Shown: one piece after another, positions 48,638-58,400 of the stretch
Numbering within the stretch: the first letter of the stretch is position 1
Layout: the number at the start of each line of letters is the position of its first letter
NCBI GenBank assembly: GCA_026119935.1
Contig: JALRMH010000075.1
Span: 1,689 to 65,688, forward strand
DNA: 64,000 nucleotides
Direction: 5' to 3'
From: Endothia cerciana
Taxonomy: Eukaryota; Ascomycota; Sordariomycetes; Diaporthales; Cryphonectriaceae
Notes under the pieces: generated by a model
Told to the model about the DNA's origin: nothing
The model's database searches: none
Seen by the model: the letters and a program-made list of their open reading frames with translations, nothing else
Position numbers and translations under genes: made by a program

Positions 48638-49246
48638 ATGAGTTCAATGACGTTATTTATATTATTCGTATGCATTATAGCTGTTTTATTTCTAACATTA
48701 AATTTATTATTTGCACCGCATAACCCCTATGCAGAGAAATTTTCCAGTTTTGAGTGCGGGTTCCACAGTTTCTTAGGGCAGAATAGATCGCAGTTTAACG
48801 TAAAGTTTTTTATATTTGGTTTAGTATTTCTATTATTCGATCTAGAAATTACTTTAGTCTTCCCTTTCGCGGTTAGCCAGTCGAATAATGAGGTTTATGG
48901 GTTAATAATTGTATTAATCTTTTTAGTTATTATTACTATAGGTTTTATTTTCGAGTTAGGTAAGGGGGCGCTTAAATTTGAAAGTAAACAGAACGGTTCT
49001 GATTTAAATATAAATAGAACTACCCCGCAGGGGGAGTTCCACCCGGGGGGTGGAACTAGTTCCCCCCGCAGGGGGAACTCCCCTCTGGGAAGTTCTAATA
49101 TTTCTTTCCTTGGTTCCTCTAGAAAAATCTCCGAGGTAGGTAAAATTTCAAAAAGAAATTATACGGTTTTAGTTCCGAGAAGTTTTCGTAATTTAGGGGG
49201 AGTGGTGTTATCTACCCATTCCCCCTCCCCCCTTTTTCATTATTAA
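48638..49246 (+). CDS. nad3: NADH dehydrogenase subunit 3 (intact copy)
   Basis: Small membrane subunit of complex I. ATG 48638 follows the nad2 stop without a gap. The conserved core is complete: APHNPYAEKFSSFECGFHSF, LGQNRSQFNVKFFIFGL, FLLFDLEITLVFPFAVSQ and GFIFELGKGALKFES. The usual protein ends soon after this. Here a GC element at 49015-49096 and a leader-like tail (SKRNYTVLVPRSFRNLGG) extend the frame to 202 residues. The tail resembles leaders of intron ORFs and directly precedes a GIY-YIG gene, so the true C-terminus may have been replaced. The only nad3 copy without a stop or break in the conserved core. Confidence 0.9.
   Translation: MSSMTLFILFVCIIAVLFLTLNLLFAPHNPYAEKFSSFECGFHSFLGQNRSQFNVKFFIFGLVFLLFDLEITLVFPFAVSQSNNEVYGLIIVLIFLVIITIGFIFELGKGALKFESKQNGSDLNINRTTPQGEFHPGGGTSSPRRGNSPLGSSNISFLGSSRKISEVGKISKRNYTVLVPRSFRNLGGVVLSTHSPSPLFHY
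49015..49096. repeat. Compound GC element in nad3 tail
   Basis: AGAACT left, AGTTCT right; GGAGTTCCACCCGGGG, GTGGAACTAGTTCC and GAACTCCCCTCTGGGAAG blocks. It is the only GC element in the reading frame of a respiratory gene likely to function. Confidence 0.83.
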
Positions 49247-50057
49247 AAGGAGGTTTTCTGTATCACCTAAAAAAGTTTACCTTGACGCTGATAAATGTAA
49301 AGTTGAAATTCTACAAGAAAATAAAAGATTAACTGGAATTTACCGATGAATAAATATTTCGAATGGTAAATCTTATATAGGTTCAGCTATTAATTTAAGT
49401 GAAAGATTTCTTAATTATTTTAATATAAATCACTTAATTAGAAATGATTCTATGTCTATTTGTAGGGCTTTAATTAAATACGGTTATTCATCATTTCGAC
49501 TAGAAATACTCGAATATTGTGATCCTGATAAAAGGTTTGACCGGGAAAATTTTTATATAGATAAATGTCAACCTGAGTATAATATAGTAAAGTTTGCTAA
49601 TACTATGCCCACCCGCTTAGGTAGAATAGTCAGTGAAGAATCTAAACTTAAAGCTAGAATGAGCAACTCTAGAGTAGAAGTTTCCGTTACGGATGTTTTA
49701 ACAGGTGAAGAGACTATCTACCCTTCAGTTAATGCTGCCGCGGACGCATTAGGTATAGGAAGCGGAGTAATTTTCATGTGCTTTAAGAGAAAGAATCCGG
49801 ATAAGCCTTATAAAAACAAGTATATTTTTAAAAAACTAGAAACCATAACTAAATTACAAAAACCTGAACAGGATACTGAAAAGTGAAAGGCAGGGGTAAT
49901 GATAGAGGTGTTAGATCTTTCTACTAATACCACAAGTGTTTATCCTTCTATTCGAGAGGCTAGTAGAAATTTAAATACGGAGCATTCTACTTTACGTAAA
50001 TGTATGGAGAAGTCTAAACCCTATCTAGGTAGATATGTCTTAAAAAGAAAAATTTAG
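49247..50057 (+). CDS. GIY-YIG endonuclease after nad3
   Basis: The frame opens near 49250 (RRFSVSPKKVYLDADKCKVE) with no clear start and stops at TAG 50055-50057. TGA 49884 and earlier TGA are Trp. Core LTGIYRWINISNGKSYIGSA, INLSERFLNYF and RFDRENFYIDKCQPEYNI, then modules VEVSVTDVLTGEETIYPSV and VMIEVLDLSTNTTSVYPSIR. Probably once fused to an upstream nad3 exon. Followed by a partial nad3 copy, the layout expected from a transferred intron with its 3' exon. Confidence 0.78.
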
Positions 50058-50153
50058 TGTAATGTAGTTTTGTCTGCATATATACAACAGCCTCTCATAA
50101 TTAAATCGGAGCTGTATTAGTTAATATTTTTACTTGCACATAAATAGGTTGTA

Positions 50154-50631
50154 CGATGTGGGTTTCATAGTTTCTTGGGGCAAAACAGATCTGCTTTGCA
50201 CCCACAGGGGGAGATCAACCCCCTGCGTAGCTCGCTACGCAGGGGGTGGATCTCAATTTAATGTAAAGTTCTTTGTGTTTGGGCTTTTATTTTTGCTTTT
50301 CGACCTGGAAATTACTTTAGTTTTTCCTTTCGCAATTAGCCAATCCAATAATGAAATTTATGGATTAATAATAGTATTAATCTTTTTGGTTATAATTACT
50401 ATAGGTTTTGTCTACGAGCTTGGAAAGGGGGCGCTTAAAATAGATAGTAAACAAAACTTATCTGATTTAAGTCGTAACTCTACTAATAGTACAATTTCCT
50501 ATTTAGGTAAAGGTAAAACTAATTTAAACCGTCACGGTGGGTTGTGCCTAAATGGCACAACCCACCCTCACTCCCCTAGACTATATTCTACGTGCTTGTC
50601 TAGTACCTTAAATAGGCTAGGGGTGAGGTGA
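50154..50631 (+). pseudogene. Partial nad3 copy 2
   Basis: Begins at TGTGGGTTTCATAGTTTC (CGFHSF), so it lacks the N-terminus. A GC element of net 61 bp at 50187-50253 shifts the frame between QNRS and QFNVKFF. The rest (FLLFDLEITLVFPFAISQ, YELGKGALKIDSKQN) is open to TGA 50629. It reads on as Trp into the next intron-like sequence. Not functional as read. Confidence 0.82.
50187..50253. repeat. GC element in AGATCT site of nad3 copy 2
   Basis: AGATCT left, GGATCT right, containing GCTTTGCACCCACAGGGG and GTAGCTCGCTACGC. The same element is at the same codon in copy 3 (54270-54334), one G shorter. Confidence 0.9.
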
Positions 50632-50671
50632 TACTCCACATTGTACTCTAAAAGAAAGGATTTCCGCTACG

Positions 50672-51976
50672 CACAAAAAAATCGTATTATCTGCCGGATT
50701 AGATAGTAAACTTTCAGATGAAAATCCTTTTACTATTGTTAGTAGTTTCTTAAAAAAATATCCTGATATTGAAACAGCTAAGAACTATATTACGTTTGAG
50801 CTTATTAATTCTATTCAAGGTGATCCTAAAAGAGACAACTTTAATACTACGAAGGCTGAATTTGATATTTTACGAAATATTAAACCCAAGGGGTTTAATT
50901 TTCCATTAAAAGAGGAAGCCCTGGAGGATTTAAAACTAACCATTGGTGATAAATTACTTAGCAATAAAAATAGAGGTTCAATAAAGGCGGGAGTTTATAT
51001 ATTTACCGATAAATTAAACGGCTATAGCTATGTTGGCTCTTCAACTCAGATAGCTGATAGACTACTAAAAAAATTATTTAGGAAACAATAGAAAGAATAG
51101 GAAAATAGATATAGTATTAAAAGAACTAAATTTAGATAACTTTTATTTAGATGTATATATTTTACCTGATAGTATGCTCAAGTATAAAGATACTTCTAAA
51201 TTAAAAAGTTTAGTTCTGCCCCCCCTCGCTACGCAGGGGCCCCTTCGCTACGCAGGGGAAGTTCTATTTTTAGAGCAATATTATATATTATATTTTAACC
51301 CTGAATATAATTCACTAAAAGTAGCAGGTTCAACCTTAGAACCTGAGCCAGAAACCTTACTAAAAATGAGACTTAACAATCCTCGTCGAATAAAAGTCTC
51401 CTTCACGGATATCTCAACTAACGTTGAAACGGTTTATGATTCTATAATAGCCGCAGGTAAAGCGTTAGCAAAGCGTCCTTCGCAAATTAGTGAGTATATA
51501 AGGGCAGGAAGAAAGAAGCCTTTTTTAAATAAATATATTATAAAAAAGATCGTGGTCGAACTTCCTTTAAAGGTTAAATCATCTGATAAACTCGGTACAG
51601 GGGTCGAAGTATTAGATTTAACCACTAATGAGAAAACTAACTACTCTTCGATGAGAAAGGCTGCTTTAGCCTTAAATATAAGTCCTGCTTCAGTTCAAAA
51701 TTATCTTTTTAATGGTAAGCTTACCAAGATAGATACGTATTTAGTAAGAATAATGTGGAAGAAGATGTAGTCGTTATAAAAGAAACTAAACAAATAGCGA
51801 GAAATAGTATAGAAGTAACAGATATACAAAACTCAAATAGCGTTACGATTTATTCATCAATGCTAGAAGCAAGTAGAGCTCTTGATTGCAGTAACGGGGC
51901 TATTCCTAAATACCTTAATAAATGTTCAACTAATAGAAAGCCATTTAAAGGAAGATATTTAATTAATAAGCTTTAA
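50672..51976 (+). pseudogene. GIY-YIG endonuclease with frame breaks
   Basis: Reads KIVLSAGLDSKLSDENPF, core SIKAGVYIFTDKLNGYSYVG, a frame change near 51065 (KKLFRKQ stop versus LGNNRKNRKIDIVL), LEQYYILYFNPEYNSLKVAG and modules IKVSFTDISTNVETVYDSI and VEVLDLTTNEKTNYSSM. A second frame change near 51745-51768 precedes SIEVTDIQNSNSVTIYSSM, ending at TAA 51974-51976. A 48-bp GC element at 51212-51265 is in frame. A GCTACGCACAAAAAAATC footprint lies at its start (50670). Confidence 0.75.
51212..51265. repeat. GC element in AGTTCT site, in frame
   Basis: AGTTCT at both ends, with CGCTACGCAGGGGCCCC and CGCTACGCAGGGGA. Net 48 bp. Very similar to the right half of 31841-31930. Confidence 0.88.
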
Positions 51977-52478
51977 ATTATGTTAAAATCTACTACCACG
52001 GTTTCAGCTGGTGCCACTACTAGTTTTTAGTATTTGTTATGATTGGTTTCTTGAGCAGAAAATTAAGATTTAACTTCGCTTCATTGCTTCACACCTCCGG
52101 TGGGTATCTTACCTAGTTAGCCATCTGAAGGAGAAGGGGAAGGGTAGGGGAGGAGGCCCCCCCCCCTCAAGGAATTGAGAGGAGACCTCAAAGGGTTATT
52201 AGGTAATCTAATAACCACCTCCTTTAGCTATTACCGTTTCTTCGCTCCGCGACCCCCTTTCATCGAACGTAGTGATGAAAGGAGGGATTATAAGTTTAAT
52301 AATAGTTTTATTTATCTTTATGAACCGCGAATGATTAAGTATGGGTACCTTTATCCTCCTGTTCTTCTTATGTGCTAAGAAGCACTTTGCTCGTAATTTA
52401 TTACTGCTATCAAATACAAATCCCCCGGTGGCTACGCCGCCGGTGGGCGCTGTCGCCTGAACTTTATCAGATACTTCT
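51977..52478. other. Spacer with nad2 3' relic
   Basis: Around 52291-52345 the sequence reads FIFMNREWLSMG, matching the last NAD2 segment (near 48575-48605) before diverging. Upstream is a C-run and inverted repeats around 52150-52280, including CTTTCATCGAAC...GTAGTGATGAAAGG. A similar hairpin lies near 47985-48030. No intact gene. Confidence 0.55.
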
Positions 52479-53613
52479 TATCTAACAAGCTCTCATTCTC
52501 AACTCTTTAGTGCATATAACCGATTGTTAGGTACTCGTGGTTTGGTTGCCTCTGTTTGTAAAGATAGTGCTGTGCGTACGTCACGATTATCTTCAACCAT
52601 TCCACAACAAACGCTCTGGTACTCATCGAAACATAATAAGATTCTCCCTATCTCACCTTGATTTATTACAGGTTTTACAGATGCAGAAGGTTGTTTCAAT
52701 GTAGGACCGCTACGCACAAAAAAATCCCAACGGTAAGTGATATATCCGACCCTTATTCCAGATAAAAGTTCACTCAAGAGATAATTTATTATTAAAAGGT
52801 ATTAAAGATTATTTTGGAGGTATAGGTAATATATATACTACAAGTAAGGATTCAAAGTTATTGGTAAGATCCACCCCCGCAAGCTTGCGGGGGGGGGGAG
52901 GGTGGATCTTTGGATGAAATCTTAAAAATCGTTTTGCATTTCGATAACTACCCTTTAATAAGTAAAAAAAGATCCGATTTCATATTATTTAAGCAAATAA
53001 TCCATAAAGTAGTTGAAGGGGAACATTTATCAGCTAAGGGATTGCAAGAAATTGTTAATATCCGTAGCGCGATAAATTTAGGTTTATCTGATTCCTTGAA
53101 GACTATTTTCCCTAATACTGTCCCTGTTTCTAGACCCACCCGGGCCCCCGGGTTGGTCTCCCCTTGCGGGTCGACCTATGTTAGAAGATATTACTATCCC
53201 TCACCCTGAATGGATGGCTGGTTTTGTTTCAGGTGAGGGTTGTTTCTTAGTTCAAACGGCTAAATACGGTAAAAGTAAGTTAGATGGAGTTTCATTAAGC
53301 TTTAAGGTATCTCAACATTTGAGAGATGAGTTACTGTTAAGGTCATTTATTTCTTTTTTTGGGGGTGTGGTCTATTTAATTACCATGGTGGAAAGAGCAA
53401 GTTAGGGTCGGGGGTATTTGTTGTTAGAAAATTTTCAGATATCTCAGATAAAATACTTCCGTTTTTTAAAGATCATGAGATAAGAGGTATTAAAAAAGAG
53501 GATTTTGAAGACTGAGTTAGAGTAGCCGAATTAATTAAATCTAAGGCTCATCTAACCGAAGACGGAGTTGAGAAGATCCGTGAGATAAAATCCGGTATGA
53601 ATACATTAAGATA
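52479..53613 (+). pseudogene. LAGLIDADG endonuclease, degraded
   Basis: First motif WFITGFTDAEGCFNVG, interrupted by a GCTACGCACAAAAAAATCCC footprint near 52710 and a frame change. The fold continues as DYFGGIGNIYTTSKDSKL, LHFDNYPLISKKRSDFILF, second motif WMAGFVSGEGCFLVQTAKY, then a frame change at G-run 53360 and the ending KIREIKSGMNTLR at TAA about 53611. A GC element at 52866-52909 and a CCCGGGCCCCCGGG patch near 53144 also lie inside. Confidence 0.72.
52866..52909. repeat. GC element in AGATCT site
   Basis: AGATCC left, GGATCT right, around CCCCGCAAGCTTGCGGGG. Shortest clear example of the GCAAGCTTGC type. Confidence 0.85.
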
Positions 53614-54129
53614 ATTTCTAGGTGGCGGCAGTTTAAGGAGGAAAGAAGCCAACTTTACTTAGAGAGGCGGTCAAGGTCTCCTTGTATTTATAGTACTTAG
53701 CCGAGATGCAATAGGTTGCCCAAAAAATTTATCAATAATAGGTAAATTTTTCAAAAATATTGGATTAATTGCAAGAATATCGACACCCCGATGTTTATTT
53801 GATAATTTGCAGCGAAGTTTATCTTAGCTTTATTATTAGAGAGATTTCTAATTAATAGTACTCATTCTAAATATATAAGATAAAAACGTTCAACGACTAT
53901 TAGGTGAGTAAAGCTAACAATAATCCTATATAAAGATCCAACACTTACCTTTTAATATGACATTACTGATAATGAGTATCAGATCTGATCTCTAATAATT
54001 GTCAGTTAATTAATACTAAGTAGTGATAACATAGTCTGAACAATATAGTAATATATTGAAAGATTAATTATAGTTAATTAATCATTAATACCCTTGACCA
54101 TATTGGTACAATTTTTATTTAATTCTTAA
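53614..54129 (+). other. Decayed group I intron core and nad2 3' relic
   Basis: ATTGCAAGAATATCGAC near 53768, GTTCAACGACTATTAGGTG near 53888 and AACATAGTCTGAACA near 54029 look like group I core strands in order. Right after, TTGACCATATTGGTACAATT to TCTTAA (54095-54129) repeats the last NAD2 codons and stop. A nad3 ATG follows, so the nad2-nad3 junction was duplicated. Confidence 0.6.
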
Positions 54130-54618
54130 ATGAGTTCAATGACGTTATTTATATTATTTGTTAATATTATAGCTATTCTATTTTTAGTTTTAAATTTATT
54201 ATTTGCTCCTCATAATCCATATGCCGAAAAATTCTCTAGTTTTTAATGTGGGTTCCACAGTTTCTTAGGGCAAAATAGATCTGCTTTGCACCCACAGGGG
54301 AGATCAACCCCCTGCGTAGCTCGCTACGCAGGGGGTGGATCTCAATTTAATGTAAAAATTTTTATATTAGGGCTTTTATTTTTGTTATTCGATTTAGAGA
54401 TCACCTTAATTTTTCCTTTTGCCGTTAGCCAAAGTACTAATGGCCTTTATGGTTTAATAATTGTATTAATCTTTATGATTATAATTACCTTAGGGTTTGT
54501 ATACGAATTAGGAAAAGGGGCACTTAAAATCGATAGTAAACAGAACATTAGTCTTTTAAGTGATAATCGTACTAATACTTCTATTTCTTACATAGAAAAA
54601 AATACTACGAGAAACTAA
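54130..54618 (+). pseudogene. nad3 copy 3, stop codon and GC insertion
   Basis: ATG 54130 begins MSSMTLFILFVNIIAILFLV and APHNPYAEKFSSF, then TAA at 54244-54246 replaces the conserved glutamate before CGFHSF. A 60-bp in-frame GC element (54270-54334) separates QNRS from QFNVKIF. The remainder is open and ends with a natural-looking tail (NTSISYIEKNTTRN) at TAA 54616-54618. The stop makes it non-functional unless edited. Confidence 0.85.
54270..54334. repeat. GC element in AGATCT site of nad3 copy 3
   Basis: Same site and nearly the same sequence as 50187-50253, with one G fewer, giving 60 bp and keeping the frame. Confidence 0.9.
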
Positions 54619-55447
54619 GAATTTATTTACTTTTCGTTATTCTACTTCTGGTTATTCTGGATTGGATGCGGAATAAAAAACATCGGCCGTCATCATATTC
54701 CCCTCTTGGTATGAATGTTGGAGGTAAAATATATTATATTCAACTAGTCCTAAAGCTTGTAAAGATAGCTTAAATTTTATCCCTCGACCCAGGTACAGAC
54801 ACAGTCTATAGCTGGGTCTGGATCGAAGGAGGAAAAAAAATTTTTTTTTCTTATAAGTTAGAATAAATAATCCTTTTTTTCTAGTTAATCCTTTTTATCT
54901 TATAATGAAAGTAAAACCTGGAATCTGCTTTTTTTTGTTGAACTCTCAAATTCGGGTTACATCCTTAAACTTCTGGTACCGATACCTAGATAATATAGAT
55001 TTACTATTGATAAATCCTTAAAGAGTAGCTTTTACTTTAGGTGTGCCCGACTACGTCAGGGGTGGTAGTTTCATTGTAAGTATAAGAGATACTAAATCTA
55101 GAAAAATTCCACCTAGATCTTTACTAGCTTGTGCATTCGGGGCCGATAAACAAATGGCCATATATCTCTAATTTTTTCATTAATTCAAATACTCACTTAA
55201 TGAATTTTTTATGAAGAGTTTAGTAGATTATTTTTTATTAGGTAAGGTTGTTTAAACCAAGTAGCTGTTTTTCTTATCTGATATGGTTTTCAGCTGTTAT
55301 AGGGTAATCTGTATCTTCGTATAATCTAGTCTTGCTTGAAGACCAATGAGCTAAATAAAATGTTATTCCTTAAGGTCTATATATAAATAGTAGTAATAAA
55401 AGATTTATCAAAGTTGTAAATAAATATAGACAATCCTAGAAAAAAAT
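54619..55447. other. Spacer before cox2 with LAGLIDADG debris
   Basis: Fragments GGSFIVSIRDTKSRKIPP near 55066 and MKSLVDYFLLGKV near 55210 match LAGLIDADG proteins, with no open frame between. A long inverted pair, CTCGACCCAGGTACAGAC/CTGGGTCTGGATCGAAGG, lies near 54783-54825. AT-rich otherwise; presumably includes the cox2 leader. Confidence 0.5.
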
Positions 55448-58400
55448 ATGAATTATTTATTAAATCAGTTAAATATTAATTTAGACGCTCCAAGTGCATG
55501 AGGTATATATTTTCAAGATAGTGCCACTCCTCAGATGGAAGGATTGGTTGAATTACATGATAACATAATGTATTACTTAGTTATTATATTATTTAGTGTA
55601 GGGTGAGTCTTATTATCGATAATAAGAAACTATGTGGCTACAAAGTCACCTATCTCACACAAATATTTAAATCACGGTAAAAGTTGTGTGCCTGCTCAAA
55701 AGTGTTCTAATCTTAGTAAATACAATCAGTCTTTAAGTTATTTTTTATTTCCTGTATATGCTTATCGAAAAGTACGTGCTTATTCTACCTCTAGTCCTAA
55801 AGATACTAAGAATTCTAGCGATGATCAATTCATTCCTGCGGTAATTTATGAGAATGCCTTTTCTATGAAAGAGGCAATCTTAAAAGATAATGCTGGTAAA
55901 GCTGGAATTTATATGTGAACTAATAAACTTACTGGAGATATATACGTAGGACAATCTATTGACCTACGAAAAAGATTTCTTAACTATTTTAACTTAAGTT
56001 ATTTAAGTAGACGTAATGAACTCATAATTTGTAGAGCTATAATAAAATATGGCTATTTAAATTTTTCAGTTACTATTTTAGAGTATTGTGATAAATGTGG
56101 TTTAGATATCAGAGAACTGCATTACTTAGATACTCTTAATCCCGATTACAATATTCAGAAAATAGCTGGTGGAAGTTCTAAAGGTTTAATCTTGTCTAAA
56201 GAAACTAAAGATAAGATTAGTAAAGCTTTAAAGGGAGTTTATGTTGGAGATAAATCTTTCTGATATGGTCGTACTATGAGCGCTGCAACCAGAGAAAATA
56301 CGAGTTCAAAACGAAAGGGCGAGCTTAATCCTTTATATGGTAAATTTCATAGCGAAGAGACTAAAGAGCTAATGAGACAAAAAGCATTAGGTAGAAAATA
56401 CTCCGAAGAGACCAAATTATTAATGAGTTCAAAACGTGGAAATCCTGTAAATATATACGAAAAGTGTACATCCGAAGGATTTAAATTAATAGGTAGTTTT
56501 GTTTCCGCGAGAAGAGCTGGAAAATTTTTAGGGATTAGCGGAAGTACTATTCTAAGTTATATGAAATCGGGAGCGGTGTTTAAAGACAGATATAAATTTT
56601 CATCTAAATAATGATGAATAGCATTAGAATAACTATGAGTTTAATTTCACTGAATGCAGGGAGTTCCTAAAGCCTTTGATACTATTATCATATAAAAAAT
56701 ATGGAAAGAGTGACAATTCAAATGATGTAACAATGGATAACCAATGCAGGAAACCAAAATAATATTTATTGGCTCCGTCACCCCTCCTTTCTTTTAGCCT
56801 GTTACGCAGTTATTTTTTTTTCTACGATTTTGCCTACTTCGTAGGCAAAATCCGTAAATCCAAAAAAACAAAATTAGTAAGAGGAGGGTGGTGGGTTATA
56901 TTATGAGTAGGTAATCCTCAGAGACTAAACGTGAAACGGTCAGTTATTAAGTTTTCCAGGCTAACTAATTTAAGGTTACGCTGTCAACCTTGACAGCGTA
57001 ACCTTAATTTTATTTTCGTTCAAATGGAAAACCTTAGCTGGTTGAAGATATAGTCCAATTTTATATGAAAATATAAAAAGTTTGACACTAATAGAATTAA
57101 TATGAACTATTACTCCAGCTGTAATACTTATGTTAATTGCTTTTCCTTCTTTTAAATTATTATACTTAATGGATGAAGTGAGTGATCCTTCAATGTCAGT
57201 TTTAGCAGAGGGTCTAGGTGGCCCTAAACCGTATATATTAAATAAAATGGTAAATTCCTGAAAAGGTCAAAGAAAATGCAATATATTTCTTTTTAATAAC
57301 TTTCAATTTCGTACATTCCACGATAGAATGAAAGCAGGATCCAGAATTGGTCCACATGATCAAGATGTTATCTCTATAGTAATAGGTTCATTATTAGGGG
57401 ATTCTTATGCTAATCGAAGATCTGTGGAAGGAACAAGAATATGTTATAGACAAAGTAGTAAGCATAAAGAATATTTATTTTGATTATATTCTTTTTTTTA
57501 CAATAGAGGTTATTGTTCTAAGTTAGAACCTAGAATGTCTAATATTACAGTTAGACACAAGGGAGTAGAGTCTATTCATCTTAGATATGAATTTAATACT
57601 TTTACATTTAGGAGTTTTAACTGAGTGCATGAAATGTACTATCATAAAGGGAAAAAGGTTATAAAAGCTGGTTTAGAAAACTATATGACACCTTTATGTT
57701 TAGCAATTTGAATTTCAGATGACGGTTGTTGAGCTAAACCGGGTGTTAGAATAGCAACTAATTGTTTTTCTTTAACTGAGGTTGAATTATTAGTTAAAAT
57801 ACTTGAGAATAAATTTAATTTGGATTGTACAATTCAAACTTTAAAACCTAGTAACAATTATTCTATCTATATTAAAGGTTCATCTATACCTAGATTAAGA
57901 GAAACTTTATTACCACATATACATCCTTCTATGAAGTATAAATTAGGATTATAATGAGTTCTGCCCCCCCCCTGCTACGCAGGGGGGCTGATCATCCTCC
58001 CCCCCCCCCCAGGGGGGGGGGAAGTTCTCTTCAGGGATTACGATAAAGTAGCTTAATAATCGCAAAATTAAATTATTGTACAAATTTACCAACCATCTCA
58101 ACATATATACGGTAGTCGAAAGTTCGTTGGTCAATTTTATATTAAGCTGGTCGGCGAATTTTGAGTTTCCGCCGGGATTCTCTAAGAAAATACCATTTTT
58201 CTTTGGCGATGCGAGTGAAAACAGTTAATATATTATTAATTACGGTAACAATTAATAATACAAGACTGTCAGTAAATAAATTTTTTTTCTTATTATTTAT
58301 TGCCACAGACTGGGGCACTTGTGGGTATCCTTTATAGGATGCTTAATGTACAGTCGACTGCTTATTAACAGTAAGTAACGCACCAATGATATTGAAGTTA

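Larger units (their letters stand above)
57214..58380 (+). other. cox2-i2, group I intron
   Basis: Inserted after GGT (LAEG|HQWYW). A LAGLIDADG ORF is fused to exon 2; the last 350 bases hold a core of a different type from the others here (ACGGTAGTCGAAAGTTCG near 58107, ACAAGACTGTCAG near 58258, AATGTACAGTCGACTGC near 58345). Ends AAGTAACG. Confidence 0.8.
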
